A DNA stretch of 64,000 nucleotides from Viola odorata (GCA_963691705.1 OY829538.1:28788836-28852835); one strand, 5' to 3'; shown: positions 45,012-56,394, counted from the stretch's first letter. Numbers and translations: made by a program. The notes: generated by a model not told the origin, from the sequence alone.

Positions 45012-45477
45012 GGTAGAGGCTTTTGACAGCGAACTGCAAGATTCTGCCCGCACCATGCAAGCTCAGAAGGTGAGGCTTGACCGATCGTTAGACCAAATGA
45101 GGTTGCTGACGCGTCTGTATGATGACTCGCAAAAGGAGCTGAGTAGAGAAAAATCTAAAGGGAAAGCGAAAATCGATGTTCTAGAGGCAGAGTTGGCTTT
45201 GGAAAAGAAGAAAAATCTTCTTCTTTGCGAAGAGATGCTGACACGAAATAAGGATTTTGCCAGGCTTCCTCTAAGGATGGAACGTTGGAAAGAGAAAGTT
45301 CTGGAGGCCCTCACTTCTGGGCTCGCTGCCTATTTTGGAAGTGATTCCTCCAATCCCGCCAAGCTTGCCGAATATGCCTCTACCATAATAGACAAAGTTA
45401 ATAAGAATGAGGACAAAACGTCTGCCTTAGGGGAGGAGAAGTCTAGTGGCGACGGTGGCGATGACGGTAGCGCATAA
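45012..45477 (+). pseudogene. 3' exon part of antisense gene c beyond the solo LTR, element B
   Basis: The reading frame of the part before the insertion (ending FRYFHY) continues directly here, as shown by similarity to the uninterrupted gene c of element A (LHYFTEAHGSRLQDL). The stretch contains REKSKGKAKIDVLEAELALE, a highly charged coiled coil. TTGTAATAAGGCTAACG about 90 nt after the stop has a counterpart in element A and may include the polyadenylation signal. Confidence 0.75.
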
Positions 45478-45949
45478 CGGCCTTACTCTTGATTGCTGTC
45501 CTCTCTTCATTTGTATTTGTTTACTCTTTAATCAATCGCTCTCCAAAGACATTTGTTATTGTTATTCTTGTAATAAGGCTAACGTCATGGGATCATTGCT
45601 ATTTCTTCTTCAAACGCTGGGTTTTGATGTATTGTTTATATTGCTTATGCTTTGCTGACATTTCCGCTATCGCGCCGTTTCTTGAGACCGCGTGTCAGAG
45701 CTGGTGCTACTTTTTAGAGCATTAAATGCTATGAATCCCCTTATTAATGCGGTCGAAAGGTAATGATGGGAAAAGACAAGTGTCTTTCTCGCGATGAAGC
45801 GTTTGAGATAGGCACCTTCTAGGGAGCAGCGAGGACTGAAGAATCTCCCTTTTGAAGTTGTGTCCTTCGCGCGTGTCGCGTCCTTTCACTGTGCTATCTT
45901 GCCATGTGTCAACTATTAACTGGTCACGCCCTTTTGACTCTTTTAGGGT

Positions 45950-45957
45950 TATATAAT
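45950..45957 (+). promoter_or_regulatory. TATA box of antisense gene d, element B
   Basis: TTAGGGTTATATAATG about 175 nt before the start of gene d. Element A has CTAGGGTTATAAAACA at the matching site. Confidence 0.55.
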
Positions 45958-46132
45958 GTTTTTCCCCACCTTCTCTCTTCTTCTCTTTTTTATCTTTCTT
46001 CGCTCACTGCTTTGTTCCAAAAATAATTCACGCCGCTCCTTCTTCTTCGTTCTGGGATTCTTGGGGTTTCTTTCATAAAGGTACTCACTTTTTCACTCTT
46101 TTCTTACTCTCTTTTCCCCTTTTTTACTAGTT

Positions 46133-48442
46133 GTGGCGAAGACTCGTTCTTCAAAATCTGCTTCAGCACCTACTGAGGGGGAAAACTCCCAAAAATCTGT
46201 TGGGGATGAGAAAATCAATCATATCCCCACTGCTCTTTATACTTTGCCCCTAGTCCATCGTAGTTTGTCCGATTTCAATGTTCGACTTCCTCAGGGCTTT
46301 TCCGTTAGTGTTGCTACTGATCCTCTTCGCCTTAATAGTACATTGTCTGATAATAGTAGGATTTTGTATGCCAAATTATTTGACCACGGGTTTCGGCTTC
46401 CTCTCGACCCGCTTGTAAAACTGCTATTGGATGATTCTTACTTAAACCCGGCTCAATTGAGTCCTAACGCGATTTGCGTTGTTAGTGCTTTTGCGGCGCT
46501 ATGTTGGTTCAAAGGGATTGAGTCCCCTTCGCTAGCATTGCTTCATGATATTTTTCGGTTGTATTCTCGCAAGGGGATAATATCGATATCGCCCCGTTAT
46601 GATGATAACTCACTAAAGCCCTTCACTTGGAAACTTATGGGTATTGAGTCTTCCGTCCCTCGCTGGAAAGAAGAGTTTTTTGTTGTTAACCTACCCCAGC
46701 CTTTGTGGAGGACCGGTTTTAACAAGGAGATTAAAGATGGAGCTTGGGGTAGCCGGAAACCACTTTCTGACCCAGAAGATGGTTGGTTGAAAATGCTGCT
46801 CCAGATAGACTTTAGCGTTGACACTCGTGGAGTGGCAAACGGAGTGGCAGTTACAGAATGTAAAAAGGGTGAGTGTTTGCCCTTCCTCTTTTGTGTTGCT
46901 AGGGAATGCTAACGCTAACATTTTTCATAACTGTGCAGTGCCTCCACCTGGTTGGGAGCCCGAATATATTCGGAGGAAGAAAAGAAGGGTGGAAGCGAAA
47001 AAGGGCCAAGCTGCCACTGCTGCTGCCGCTGAGGCTGAGGCTACCGGTGTTACTTTAGTCGTACCGCTTTCTAAAGGAGCTATCGTTACTGCTCAAGCGC
47101 CACCCTCAAAAGCGCGTATTACAAGAAGAAAAAGAAACAAGAAGGCAGCCGCCGTGCTCCCTGCTACTTCTCAAGCTACCGCTTCCTCCGACGTGCCTGC
47201 CGGTCCAATTCCTACTTGGATTCCCCTGGTTTCCTCTTCCGGTCAGGTATCCTTATCCGTTGCCCTACTACTTTCTTCCTTCTTCTACAGTTTCCTTATT
47301 GCAGTTTACTTCTTAGGAGATTGGCACTACTTCCACTCATTCCCCTTCTGACGAAAATATGTCATTTGCGAGCGAGCTTGCCGAGCGCCGAAAGAGAGTT
47401 TGTCTCGATCTTCGAACTACTAGCTCGCTTTCATCTGGCGTTAATCCAATCCCGGTGACTACCGCGGAGGGTGGCGCACCTCCCGGTGGCGATCCTGCTA
47501 TCAACCCTCACGTTTTTGCTGATTCCCCCCTCCATTCCACTTCTGGCCCTCAGACATGCTGGGCTATGAAACGGTTGGTGGTGGTGAATCTTTTGTTTCT
47601 ATCGCAGAGGGTACTGCTAACCGTCCTCCTTCTCCTCCCCGCCTGACTTTTATTCCTCTATCTCCGCTACCTGTCCCGAGAGGAGACTCTGCTTCTGACT
47701 TGATGTTTGGCGTTTCTTCGTACTCTCCTGCTACCTTCCCCACCCATCAAGTTAATTTGAGTGGCGTAAGGGAGAAGGCTTTTCCAACCTTAGAGACCGA
47801 TAGTGTTGAGGCTACCCTTGCATCTGTGTCTCTGCTGGCGGCTCGAATGATGTCGCATCAGGGGGAAAAGGATGTATTTTTAGCAGAGAGTCACCAAGGG
47901 CGCATGGATTTTCTTCGTTCTCAAATGTTTTCCTCCTTCTGCCATTCTCATTACATGGGTGAAGCCAACGCTAAGGAGGCGGCGGAGAAACAAAGTGAAA
48001 TAGATACCCTGTCATCTGAGCGTCAAGGATTTTGGATGCTATGACGGCTGCCAAGCAAGAGGCGGAGACGGCTAAACAAGAGGCAAATGTTGCTAAACAA
48101 GAGGCAGAGGTTGCCAAGCTTGTGCTGGAGGAGGAGAAACAAAAAGGCATTGCTCTAAGCACGCGCCTTTCTGGAGAAGAGGCTGCACTAGCGTCAGAGA
48201 GGCAACGAAATGTTGACTTGGCTGCCGATCTTAGCCTTTCTGCTGAGAAATATCGTTGGTATCTGAAAGAGGGGGCAATGCTTATGTCAGAGGCCTTCAT
48301 GCGTCATCATGGGGTGAACGACGATCAGATTAAAGTTCTTTCTGACTTTTTTGAGGAGAGGTCTTCGCATGTGTCTGACGAGGATTTCTATAACGCGAGG
48401 GCCGCCAAGCAAGGAGGAAATGATGCGTTAGCTGCTTCTTAA
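46133..48442 (+). pseudogene. Antisense gene d, Transposase_28-like with coiled coil, element B
   Basis: The start codon is GTG at 46133 (GTGGCGAAGACTCG) where element A has ATG. Domain: LRLNSTLSDNSRILYAKLF, HGFRLPLDPLVKLLLDD, LNPAQLSPNAICVVSAF, LFRLYSRKGIISISP-like stretch; this resembles the Transposase_28 family. Exon 1 ends at 46868, the 70-nt intron is 46869-46938, exon 2 is 46939-47246, the 70-nt intron is 47247-47316, exon 3 starts at 47317. Exon 2 is very basic (RITRRKRNKKAAA). Exon 3 has two frame changes (about 47570 and 48020) and ends in a coiled coil with three 7-residue repeats (KQEAETA, KQEANVA, KQEAEVA). Likely nuclear; function unknown. Confidence 0.8.
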
Positions 48443-49097
48443 ACTTTGCCCTTTGGCTCTTGATTTTTTGTTGCTAGGGTGTCGTAATCTATCCTTCGGG
48501 AATATTTTGTAATTCTGACGATATCACCTTCCTTTTAAGCCGTTACCTTGTCTATAATTTCTTTGTTGGTCTTGTTTCATGATGTTACTGTAACAATAAG
48601 ATTAGTAAGCCCCATTGCCAAAATCATAATGAGGTGGTTATCATACCTTATGTGGTTAGTTAACCATTGCGTTTGCACGTACGCACCATCCGCGATGGCT
48701 AAAAAATTTCTGTCTTTTACAGGTACAGTGTTTCATAGCGGCTCATTTTCCGAGGTAGACTTTCCTCTGGCGCCTTTGCATACTCTATCCTCTGTTGGGA
48801 ATCAGGAAATTATTTCTTCGCGTCGCGTGCTCAATACTGCATTTAACACTGCATTATTATTATGTCTTCAGTGATATTTCAAAGAACAAAATGGTTATTA
48901 TTTCCCTCTGTGTCGTGCATAGCTTCATGTTTCCCTTTACTATTAGGGAGCCCGAATCACTTAGGCTTGCTAAGTATGTTTGTGACGCTTGTTATTGCAA
49001 TAGACACATCTCTCCAGCCCGACTTCACCGGGTATCAACCGCTCGGTTACTTGCTGGGATATCTCTCCTTGTTTCAAATGCCATCGATCGGCTTGGG
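48443..49097. other. Non-coding interval after antisense gene d, element B
   Basis: About 650 nt with no supported gene. It corresponds in position to 15241-16480 of element A but is shorter and shows no clear similarity to it. Confidence 0.45.
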
Positions 49098-49595
49098 GCG
49101 TGCCTCGTCTTAGTGAGCCGTCTGATCAGGACCGGCCATCACAAGGATAGGATTTTCACTCCCAAGCATTGAAACCTCGCGTCCCCGGAGCGTGCCTCGT
49201 CTTAATGGTCCGTCTGTGTGAGCACGGCTACCATAAGGATAGGATTTTCACTTCCAGGACGGAGTTACTGTCTCCTTGGGGCGTGCCTCATCTTAATGGC
49301 CCGTCTGTGTGAGCACGGCTACCATAAGGATAGGATTTTCACTCCCAAGGATGTCGGGATGTGCCTCGTCTTAATGGGTCGTCTTTGTGAGCACAATTGC
49401 CATAAGGATAAGATTTTCACTCCCGGGGGCGTTGGGGCGTGCCTCGTCTTAATGGCCCGTCTGTGTTAGGATGGTTACCACAAGGATAGGATTTTCACTC
49501 CCAACACTATTTATGCCAGGGCGTGCCTCGTCTTAATGAGTTGTCTGATCAGGACCAGCCATCATAAGGATAGGATTTTCACTCCTGGCATTCTT
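49098..49595 (-). repeat. Post-pol tandem repeat, six units, element B
   Basis: Six copies of the core seen in element A, in reverse orientation on the plus strand: GCGTGCCTCGTCTTAATGG to AAGGATAGGATTTTCACTCC. Units start at about 49098, 49190, 49281, 49359, 49437 and 49521 (period 78-92 nt). The array ends about 90 nt downstream of the pol stop. Core sequence and location are shared with element A, while unit number and spacers differ. Confidence 0.88.
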
Positions 49596-49686
49596 CATTA
49601 TCTGCGTATTATATAGGCCATAATGTGCACAAAAATGCCTTTCATTTATGCGTTAGAGCAATGTTAACAATGTCAAGCTAGAGAGA

Positions 49687-50745
49687 TCAGCTCCTAGCAT
49701 GATATAGTTTCAAACGGGTTATATTCCAAGAGTTTAGTAAGGGAGTACCGTCAAGTGTTTCCAAATGATATGCCCCCTTTCCGACGACGCGATTGACGCG
49801 ATATGGCCCTTCCCAATTTGGGCTAAGTTTTCCCATGCGTTGCCCTGCCGCTCGCTTGTCTCTAAGCACCAAATCTCCCGCTTTGAGCAGCCGCTCTTTG
49901 ACTTGTCTGTTATGATATTGCGCCATTTTCCTCTTGTAATGCAAAGTTTTCAGAAGGGCCTCCTCTTGTACCTCTGGCAGCGCGTTTAGGTTAGCACGTA
50001 ACCTTTCTTCATTTATTTCTTCATTGAAGTATGCCACTCGAAGGCTCAGGGTGCCAATTTCTACCGGCGTGACAGCCTCTGTGCCAAAGGCTAACACAAA
50101 GGGGGTTTCTCCTGTGGTAGTTTTGATGGTCATGCGGTAGGCCCACATTACATACGGCAGTTCGTCTGCCCATTTCTTTTTAGAACCTTCTAGGTTCCTT
50201 TTAATGCCGCTGAGGATACTGCGATTCGTCACCTCTACCTGACCATTGGTTTGCGGGTGTGCTACAGAAGAGAATCTCTACTCAATTTGGAATTTTGCAC
50301 ACTGATCTCTGAAAAATTGGCTTGTAAATTGTGTTCCGTTGTCGCTAACCAATATGCGAGGTACTCTGAATCGCATTATGATTTGATATTTAAAGAAACG
50401 CCAAATTTTTTCCGTGGTAATGGTTGCCACTGCTTCTGCTTCTGTCCACTTCGTGAAGTAGTCTACTGCTACGACCACAAACTTGAGTTGAGACCTGGCT
50501 TTGGGAAATGGGCCCAGAATGTCGATGCCCCATTTGGCAAACGGGCAAGGAGCAACGATTTCTGAGATTTGTTCGGCTGGTCTTCGGGGAATCTTTGCGT
50601 ACTCCTGGCATTTTTGACAAAATTTCACAAAGTTGTGGCTGTCTCTGCGGATGGTGGGCCAATAGAATCCTGACCGAAAGACCTGTGCCGCTAGGGTGCC
50701 ACCGGCTACGTTCATGCCGCATATTCCTTCGTGGATTTCTCGCAA
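49687..50745 (-). pseudogene. pol: Integrase region of pol, element B
   Basis: Zinc-binding Cys pair in FCQKCQEYAKIP, first catalytic Asp in KWGIDILGPF, second in SDNGTQFTSQFF, then HPQTNGQVEVTNRS with the catalytic Glu, and a C-terminal module (KLSPNWEGPYRVNRV). One TAG at 50278-50280 splits it. Apart from that stop, the catalytic residues are all present, unlike in element A. No chromodomain follows. Confidence 0.88.
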
Positions 50746-51671
50746 GGTGTGGAGGCCTTCCTACTCCGTTATGCACTTCGCAGCTGAATGAGAAAAACAC
50801 TTCCTAATCAACTCCCCGTTGTAGTATGTGCACTGCGCCGCTTGTTTTAAAATTTTCCTTTTTTCGATGTTGTTTACTAGCAACTCTTCATGTTTCAGAT
50901 ATTTTATAACGGGGATTCTCCAATCACTCTCCATTTCTTCCACGCAAAGAGACGCTTGCTCCTCCATGAAGGAGGGCACTGGTATTTCGCTGTAATGTAC
51001 CTCTTTGGATACGGAGGCTGTCGGGTTGGCTGCCATTTTGGCGAGGCTATCAGCCTCAGCATTATCTTCTCTAGGAATATGCTCGAAGCAGACTTGTATG
51101 CCTTTTTCTGTATTTCCGTCAGCTCACGTTTTACCTTTGCAAGATACTGAGTCATGATAGGCTCTCGGGCTTGAGAGTTTCGCAAGACTTGATCTATTAT
51201 TAGTTTGGAGTCCCCACGTATCTTCAGTTGTGGATAACACACCGCTCTTTCATCGCGGGTGGTTTCAATATAGAGACTATTGCCTATCCTGAGCCCCGCT
51301 AGTAACGCTTCATACTCAGCTGCGTTGTTGGACAGTGGTTGTAGAATCCTGATGGCATAGCGCATCTGTATGTCGTTGGGTCCCATCATGAAAATTCCAA
51401 CATCGGCTAACTCTTGATTTTTGGCTCCATCTACATGGATGATCCATGTGTCGCTATATGTGTCTGGGCACGAAAGATTTGAGCTTCTTGCTTCCTCTTC
51501 CGGTGGGTCCATCAGGGGTTCTTGCGTAAATGTGCATTCTGCTATAAAGTCTGCTAACGCTTGGGCTTTGATGGATGGTCTAGCTTTATACTGTAACCCA
51601 TATTGCTTGAGCTCGATCGCCCAAATCAGCATCCACCCTGAAGACTCAGGTTTCCTAAAAAAAATTCCCAA
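50746..51671 (-). pseudogene. pol: Second (plant-type) RNase H and linker to integrase, element B
   Basis: The acidic residues of an RNase H-I fold are visible: HVDGAKNQELADVG, NNAAEYEALLAG and IRGDSKLIIDQV. A frameshift near 51080 moves the last motif to another frame, which then continues to the integrase zinc finger with a TAG at 50761-50763. A second RNase H of this kind is typical of the Tat lineage. Confidence 0.8.
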
Positions 51672-51704
51672 TGGCTGATCAGTAAGTACTACAACAGGAT
51701 GGGC

Positions 51705-53936
51705 TTAGAAGTACCGATCCCTCTTCCGCGTTGCCTGCACAAGAGCAAACGCTATTTTCTCAAGGTGGGTATACCGTAGTTCGGCATCTTTCAGTATGTG
51801 GCTGACAAAGAATACGGGGTGATGAATATGTTTATCACTTCGTACAAGAACAGCGCTGACCACCTCGTCGGCGACACCCAGATACAAATATAAGGCGTCG
51901 CCTGGCTCAGGTCTTGTCAATACTAGATCAGACGACAGGTAGGCTTTTATGCTGGCAAACACTTCTTCGCATTCTTCTGTCCATCCAAAAGGGGCTTTCT
52001 TACGAATGACTTTAAAGAAAGGTAGGCATCTTTCACCTTGCTTAAAGATAAACCGCCCTAACGCGATGATGTATCCTGTGAGCTTCTGTACTTCTTTAAC
52101 GGTTCGAGGGGATATCATATCCTGGATTGCCTTTACTTTCGAAGGGTTAGGCTGGATGCCTTTCTGGCTAACCACGTAGCCTAAGAACTTGCCCGTTTGG
52201 AATGAAAACATGCATTTACGGGGGTTCAACTTCATATTGTATTCCCTCATCACACCAAAAACTTCTTCCAAATTGGCCAGGTGGTCCTCAAAGCTTCGGC
52301 TTTTGACAAGTATATCGTCCACGTAGGCCTCCACCTTTTTCCCAATCTGCCTCTCAAAAACTTTATTTGCCGTGCGTTGGAAAGTCGCCCCGGTATTTTT
52401 CAATCCAAACGGCATTGCGGTGTAGCAATAGGTGGCCTTTGGGGTGATGAAGGCAGTCTTTTCTTCATCTTCCACGGCCATGGGAATTTGGTGGTATCCC
52501 GAGTTAGCATCTAACGAGCTTAGATAGGCGTACCCAGCAGTTTGGTCGACCAATTGATCGATTCGGGGCAGGGGATAGCAGTCTTTGGGACAAGCGTCGT
52601 TTAAATCTGTGAAGTCAATGCACATACGCCACTCTCCGTTAGATTTTGGAACTAAGACAGGATTAGCTAACCACGTCGGGTATTGGACTTCTCGGATGAA
52701 CCCGACTCTCATGAGTTTTAATACCTCTTTCTCAATGGCTATCATTTTTTCTGGGGAAAAGGCCCGCCGCTTTTGCTGGACGGGCTTGGCGTTAGGGTTA
52801 ACGTTGAGTCGGTGCTCTGCTATTTCTCGTGAAATTCCAAGCATATCCGCTGGGCTCCATGCGAATTCTCCTTTGCATTTATTCAACAGTTGCGTTAACT
52901 GTGCGTTTTCCTCTGAATTCAATTTTTCGCTAACCAAGAAATTTGCCTCTTCAACTCCGCTAACAGGGATTGACCTCATATTATCTACTGGTTGAGTGCG
53001 CTTTTCCTCTCTATCCTCGAAGGGATCATCTGCTATACACACGTAACGATCGTAGCTTTTTTGGGTCATAAGTAGATAGCATTCGGCAGCTAGCTTTTGA
53101 TCCCCTTTGATCGAGACTACCCCATCCCATGAAGGGTATTTCATCTTCAGGTGTTTTTGCGATATCACAACTCCAAAACGGTTGAGGTATGGCGGCCCGA
53201 GTATAGCATTGTAGGGCAATGATAAGTCTACGACCAAGAACAATAATTCCTCTGAGCGTTTGGATGTGTCCTCTCTAAAGTATACTGGCAGCGATGTAAC
53301 TCCTGCCACTGGGATTGGGACCCCATCTACTCCAATTATTGGCGTTTTACAATGAGCTAGCTCACTGTCCGGACACTTCATTAGGTTGTATGCCTCGAGC
53401 GAGAAAAGATTGACCGCGCTTCCATTGTCAATGAGAGTTCTTCTGATTTCGTGGCTGCCGATAATGGGTGTGACTACCAGCGCATCATTGTGTGGGTAGG
53501 CAACGCCTTTTTTGTCCTCTTCGGAAAATGATAGCACCATTCGATCTAATGCGCTTATCGCTTCACTTTTTGCTGACGTACTTTCCCTTTTTCGCTTGTC
53601 GCCCGTCGCGGGTGTTGACACCATAGGCTCATCACAGTACGGGGTGCCTCCCGCTATAATATTGATCATAGGGACGTCATCTTCGCTAACCACAAACGTT
53701 TCTTTATTTCTTCCGATAGGGATGGCGTTGGCCCCTGTGGCGTAGGGGGGCTGCCTGTCATCAGCCGTCCTGTCTGCTGAACTGTTCCTGCTTTCCTCCC
53801 TTGCTTTGGTGGCAAATTCCCCGAGGTAGCCCTCCTCGACTAAGCGCTCTATCGCTAATTTCAATTCTCTGCACACATCCGTAGATTGCCCTTTGACTTT
53901 ATGGAACTTGCAGAATGCATTTTCTCTTCCTCCCAT
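51705..53936 (-). pseudogene. pol: Gag C-terminus, protease, RT and first RNase H, element B
   Basis: A 743-codon open frame. It starts with a Gag tail resembling other Tat elements (FCKFHKVKGQSTDVCRELK). Protease: LIDNGSAVNLFS, then AILGPPYLNRF. RT: NPVLVPKSNGEWRMCIDF, LDANSGYHQI, MPFGLKNTGATFQR and an intact YVDD active site. RNase H start: LYLYLGVADEVVSAVLV. The frame ends at a TAA at 51705-51707 inside RNase H and continues beyond it. This is the best-preserved enzyme segment in the window. Confidence 0.9.
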
Positions 53937-55394
53937 AATTACCCCTGGTTTTACAGGAGCTGGGTAACGGATAGGTAAATTTCACTGCTGAACTATCGCT
54001 AAGATTTCTGCTCTAGGAAGTATAAGAGATGGAAGGTCAGGGTCGTATATTCGCCCCTTGGGTGGGTCCGTTTGCTTTCCGGTAGAGAAATTTCCAAAAT
54101 TTCCCCTCGAGAAGTTACCCCTCTGTCGGTTTGAGGGTCTGGGAATGTGATCTTTTCGCTGTCCATACTCATCGGTCGGCTGTGTGTCAGGAATGGCGCT
54201 GACGCGGACACTGGGGGCTGGATGCGCATTTTGAGGTGTATTCTGAATTCGTTCTCTATTTTCTTCTTCCTCCATTCTCGCATAATTGTGAGCTTTCAGC
54301 CTCAACGCATCTAAAGTCGATGGTGGATCCACCATTAAAGTATCTCGTAACTTCCCATAACGACAGTTACGCTTCAAAGCTTCAACAGCGAAGTCAATGG
54401 TGACCCTTGACGTTAGCGACAACTCTAGATCTAAACGACTCAAAAAATCCGTCAGGGATTCTTGCGGCTTTCAGTGAATATCGAATATCGTTGCCACCAA
54501 TTTTCTAATAGGAACAACCGTGCTAAACCGGCTCCGAAATTTAGCTTCCAGTTGGGAAAAATTATCAATGGAACTTGTCGGAAGTCCCTCGAACCAAAGA
54601 TGCGCTACACCAGATAGCGTCATTACAAAAAATTGACATAACGCGGTGTCACTGTGAGTTTGAAACTGTACGAAATCTTTCACCTTGTTAAGATGAGAAA
54701 TTGGATCCTTTGTGCCATCGTATGATTCCACAGGGAGTTTTACATGCCGATTGACCCGGTGATGTCTGACACGGTAGCTGAACGGATGACCACTGCTGTC
54801 GTCAGGAATCTCTTGCGGTTGACAAGGGGGGAAGGGCTCGTTGAGCTGCCTTTGAGCTCGAAAATCATGCTCACAATGCCACCTCGGAGATCGACTGCGA
54901 CTTCTTGGCATTCGAGTTCGATGTCTTCTGCTGCTCGATCTCTCACTGTGCCTGGGAGATGGGTCCCTGAACATTTCGTCTTGTCTATTATCCCAGGGAT
55001 CTCTGTATTCACCATCCCATCGCTCCCCTTCGAAGACAGGGGCTTCCCTCCTACGCTGCTCAAACGGTTCAGCGTGTCTATGCGCAAGTTGCATGACACT
55101 GACAGGGGCTGATGTCAAAGGTAGAGATGATGGGAAACCCCTAGATTGTCGAGGTGACAATGGTCGATCCGCAACGATGGACGAAGTAAAGACTATATGG
55201 GAAGGCACGCTAGGTCCCGAAACATGAGGCGTAAACCCTGCAGCTAGTTCCGTCAGCTGATCTAGCTGGGCTCGAAGGGCCACTATTGAATTCGTGAAAG
55301 GATTGCCTGCACCGTCTACCGCGGGTGCCCTCGAATGGGGGGTAGTGTAACCGAGTCCTAGCATATGAGATAAAGGAGTATATGTCTGGGATGC
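53937..55394 (-). pseudogene. gag: Gag, main part, element B
   Basis: It is in the same frame as the downstream pol. Contents: AGNPFTNSIVALRAQLDQLT, Arg/Ser-rich RSSSRRHRTRMPRSRSRS, capsid core VESYDGTKDPISHLNKVKDF and TLSGVAHLWFEGLPTSSI, then RLKAHNYARMEEEENRER. Two TGA codons interrupt it, at 54471-54473 and 53982-53984. The N-terminal end is displaced to 63067-63223 by the insertion of element C at 55400. Confidence 0.85.
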
Positions 55395-55399
55395 AAATG
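55395..55399. repeat. Target-site duplication of element C, left copy
   Basis: aaatg at 55395-55399 equals aaatg at 63062-63066. Confidence 0.9.
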
Positions 55400-56361
55400 T
55401 GATGCGAATCCACGCATCCAGGTGCCTTTACCGCCAACTGGTCCGATGACTCGAGCTAGAGCTCAAAAGCTTCAAGACCGATTGTCATCTCTCATTCACA
55501 GGGAGCTGGAGTCTGAGATGACAAGTGAGAAAGCGACATTGAGAGAGAAGACAACAAGAGTGGTGAATCTTCTCACCTTCAACTTGACCGATGCTGAGTA
55601 TGCTAGAAACAGCATGGAACCGTTTCACGCAAACGGCACTTGACCGTTTCATCCAATCGGCACCTGTCTGTTTCCCTCAAAACGGTACTTGTCCGATTGG
55701 GTCAGAACGGCACTTGTCCGTTTCACTAGCCATTGCCGATTCTATTATCTGTCGCGCATGCCGCTTGCTGTTCCCGTTCTGCGTCACGCCTGTCTGCTCG
55801 TTGATTGATAACGGCTCCTGCCCATTTCGCCTGGAGTTGACGCGCGTTGACTGTCCCTTTTAAGCAAGGCTGCGACCTTCTATTTATTTAGTTAAATTAA
55901 TTAAATAGATACTTTAATTAATTAGTTAAAGTGTTCTACTTTATTTATTATTCCTATTTTTGGAACTAGGGTTTACTTGTAACCATTATATAAGGAGCCA
56001 CTTGGCCTCCTTAGAAACTGGGCTGTTATTTGATAAATTGAGATATTCTCTTCAATCTCCGCCCCTTGTTCAAGTTGGTTGAACCTTGTTCTTCTTGAGT
56101 CCGCAATACTTGAGTCGTATACAAGTAAATCTTGGAATTGCATTATTGTGTCGTTTATCTTAGTGTGATTCTCACATTGTTGAGTCTAGTCCTAAGAATC
56201 TGATTCAAGACCCGTGACTTGAAATCGATTAGGGCTCTTAGCACAGGTTAGCTAAGTGGTCTAAGCTCGTACTTGTCGAGTTATTTATTTCCGCAGGAAA
56301 TCCGTCTTTGAACAAAGATCAAAATTGGTGCTACGCATCCTAAGGAGCCAGGATCGTATCA
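55400..56361 (+). repeat. 5' LTR of element C
   Basis: A 962-bp LTR, TGATGCGAATCC to GGATCGTATCA. Its first 240 nt are a copy of the pol 3' end, so they can be read in frame (55422-55643) but are not expressed as a gene here. TATATAAG at 55987-55994 is the likely TATA box. A block of short repeats lies at about 55620-55740. Confidence 0.93.
55620..55740 (+). repeat. Short CGTTT/AAACGG repeats in the LTR of element C
   Basis: Five to six units of about 25-28 nt around AAACGGCACTTGTCCGTTTC. They lie upstream of the TATA box, also in the 3' LTR (62320-62440) and in the solo LTR (about 44640-44805). They may be binding sites for a host factor. Confidence 0.6.
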
Positions 56362-56363
56362 GT

Positions 56364-56376
56364 TGGTAGCGGAGCT
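56364..56376 (+). other. Primer-binding site (initiator-Met-like, imperfect), element C
   Basis: TGGTAGCGGAGCTT starts two to three nucleotides after the LTR. The usual initiator-methionine site begins TGGTATCAGAGC; two to three positions differ. Confidence 0.6.
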
Positions 56377-56394
56377 TAAGGCGTTCAAAGATTG

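Larger units (their letters stand above)
42401..45477 (+). pseudogene. Antisense gene c, Transposase_28-like with coiled coil, element B
   Basis: ATG at 42401 (MVVTRTRRFLW). The N-terminal domain (LVYFKMFLYGFRLPLHDLI, LNPAQITPSSWCGVYAFLRA) resembles the 'putative gypsy type transposon' family. A TAG at 42863-42865 interrupts; element A has TGG there. Exon 1 ends at 43106 (ATGG/GTGAGT), a 67-nt intron follows, and exon 2 begins at 43174. The middle is Ser/Pro-rich. A frame change near 43700 is followed by an open stretch to 44095, where a solo LTR is inserted. The reading resumes at 45012 in the same frame, giving a coiled coil (LDRSLDQMRLLTRLYDDSQK) and stop at 45475-45477. Paralogous to gene d. 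Function unknown. Confidence 0.8.

Noticed and set aside
40641..48442. Antisense genes as a captured host gene cluster
   Set aside because: The same four genes in the same order occur in the diverged element A, so they belong to the lineage and not to a local capture.
49098..49595. CRISPR-like spaced repeats
   Set aside because: Repeat length about 60 nt, variable and related spacers, and plant retrotransposon context; it is an element-internal tandem repeat.
55422..55643. Open frame in the 5' LTR of element C
   Set aside because: It is the duplicate of the pol 3' end carried by the LTR, not a separate gene.
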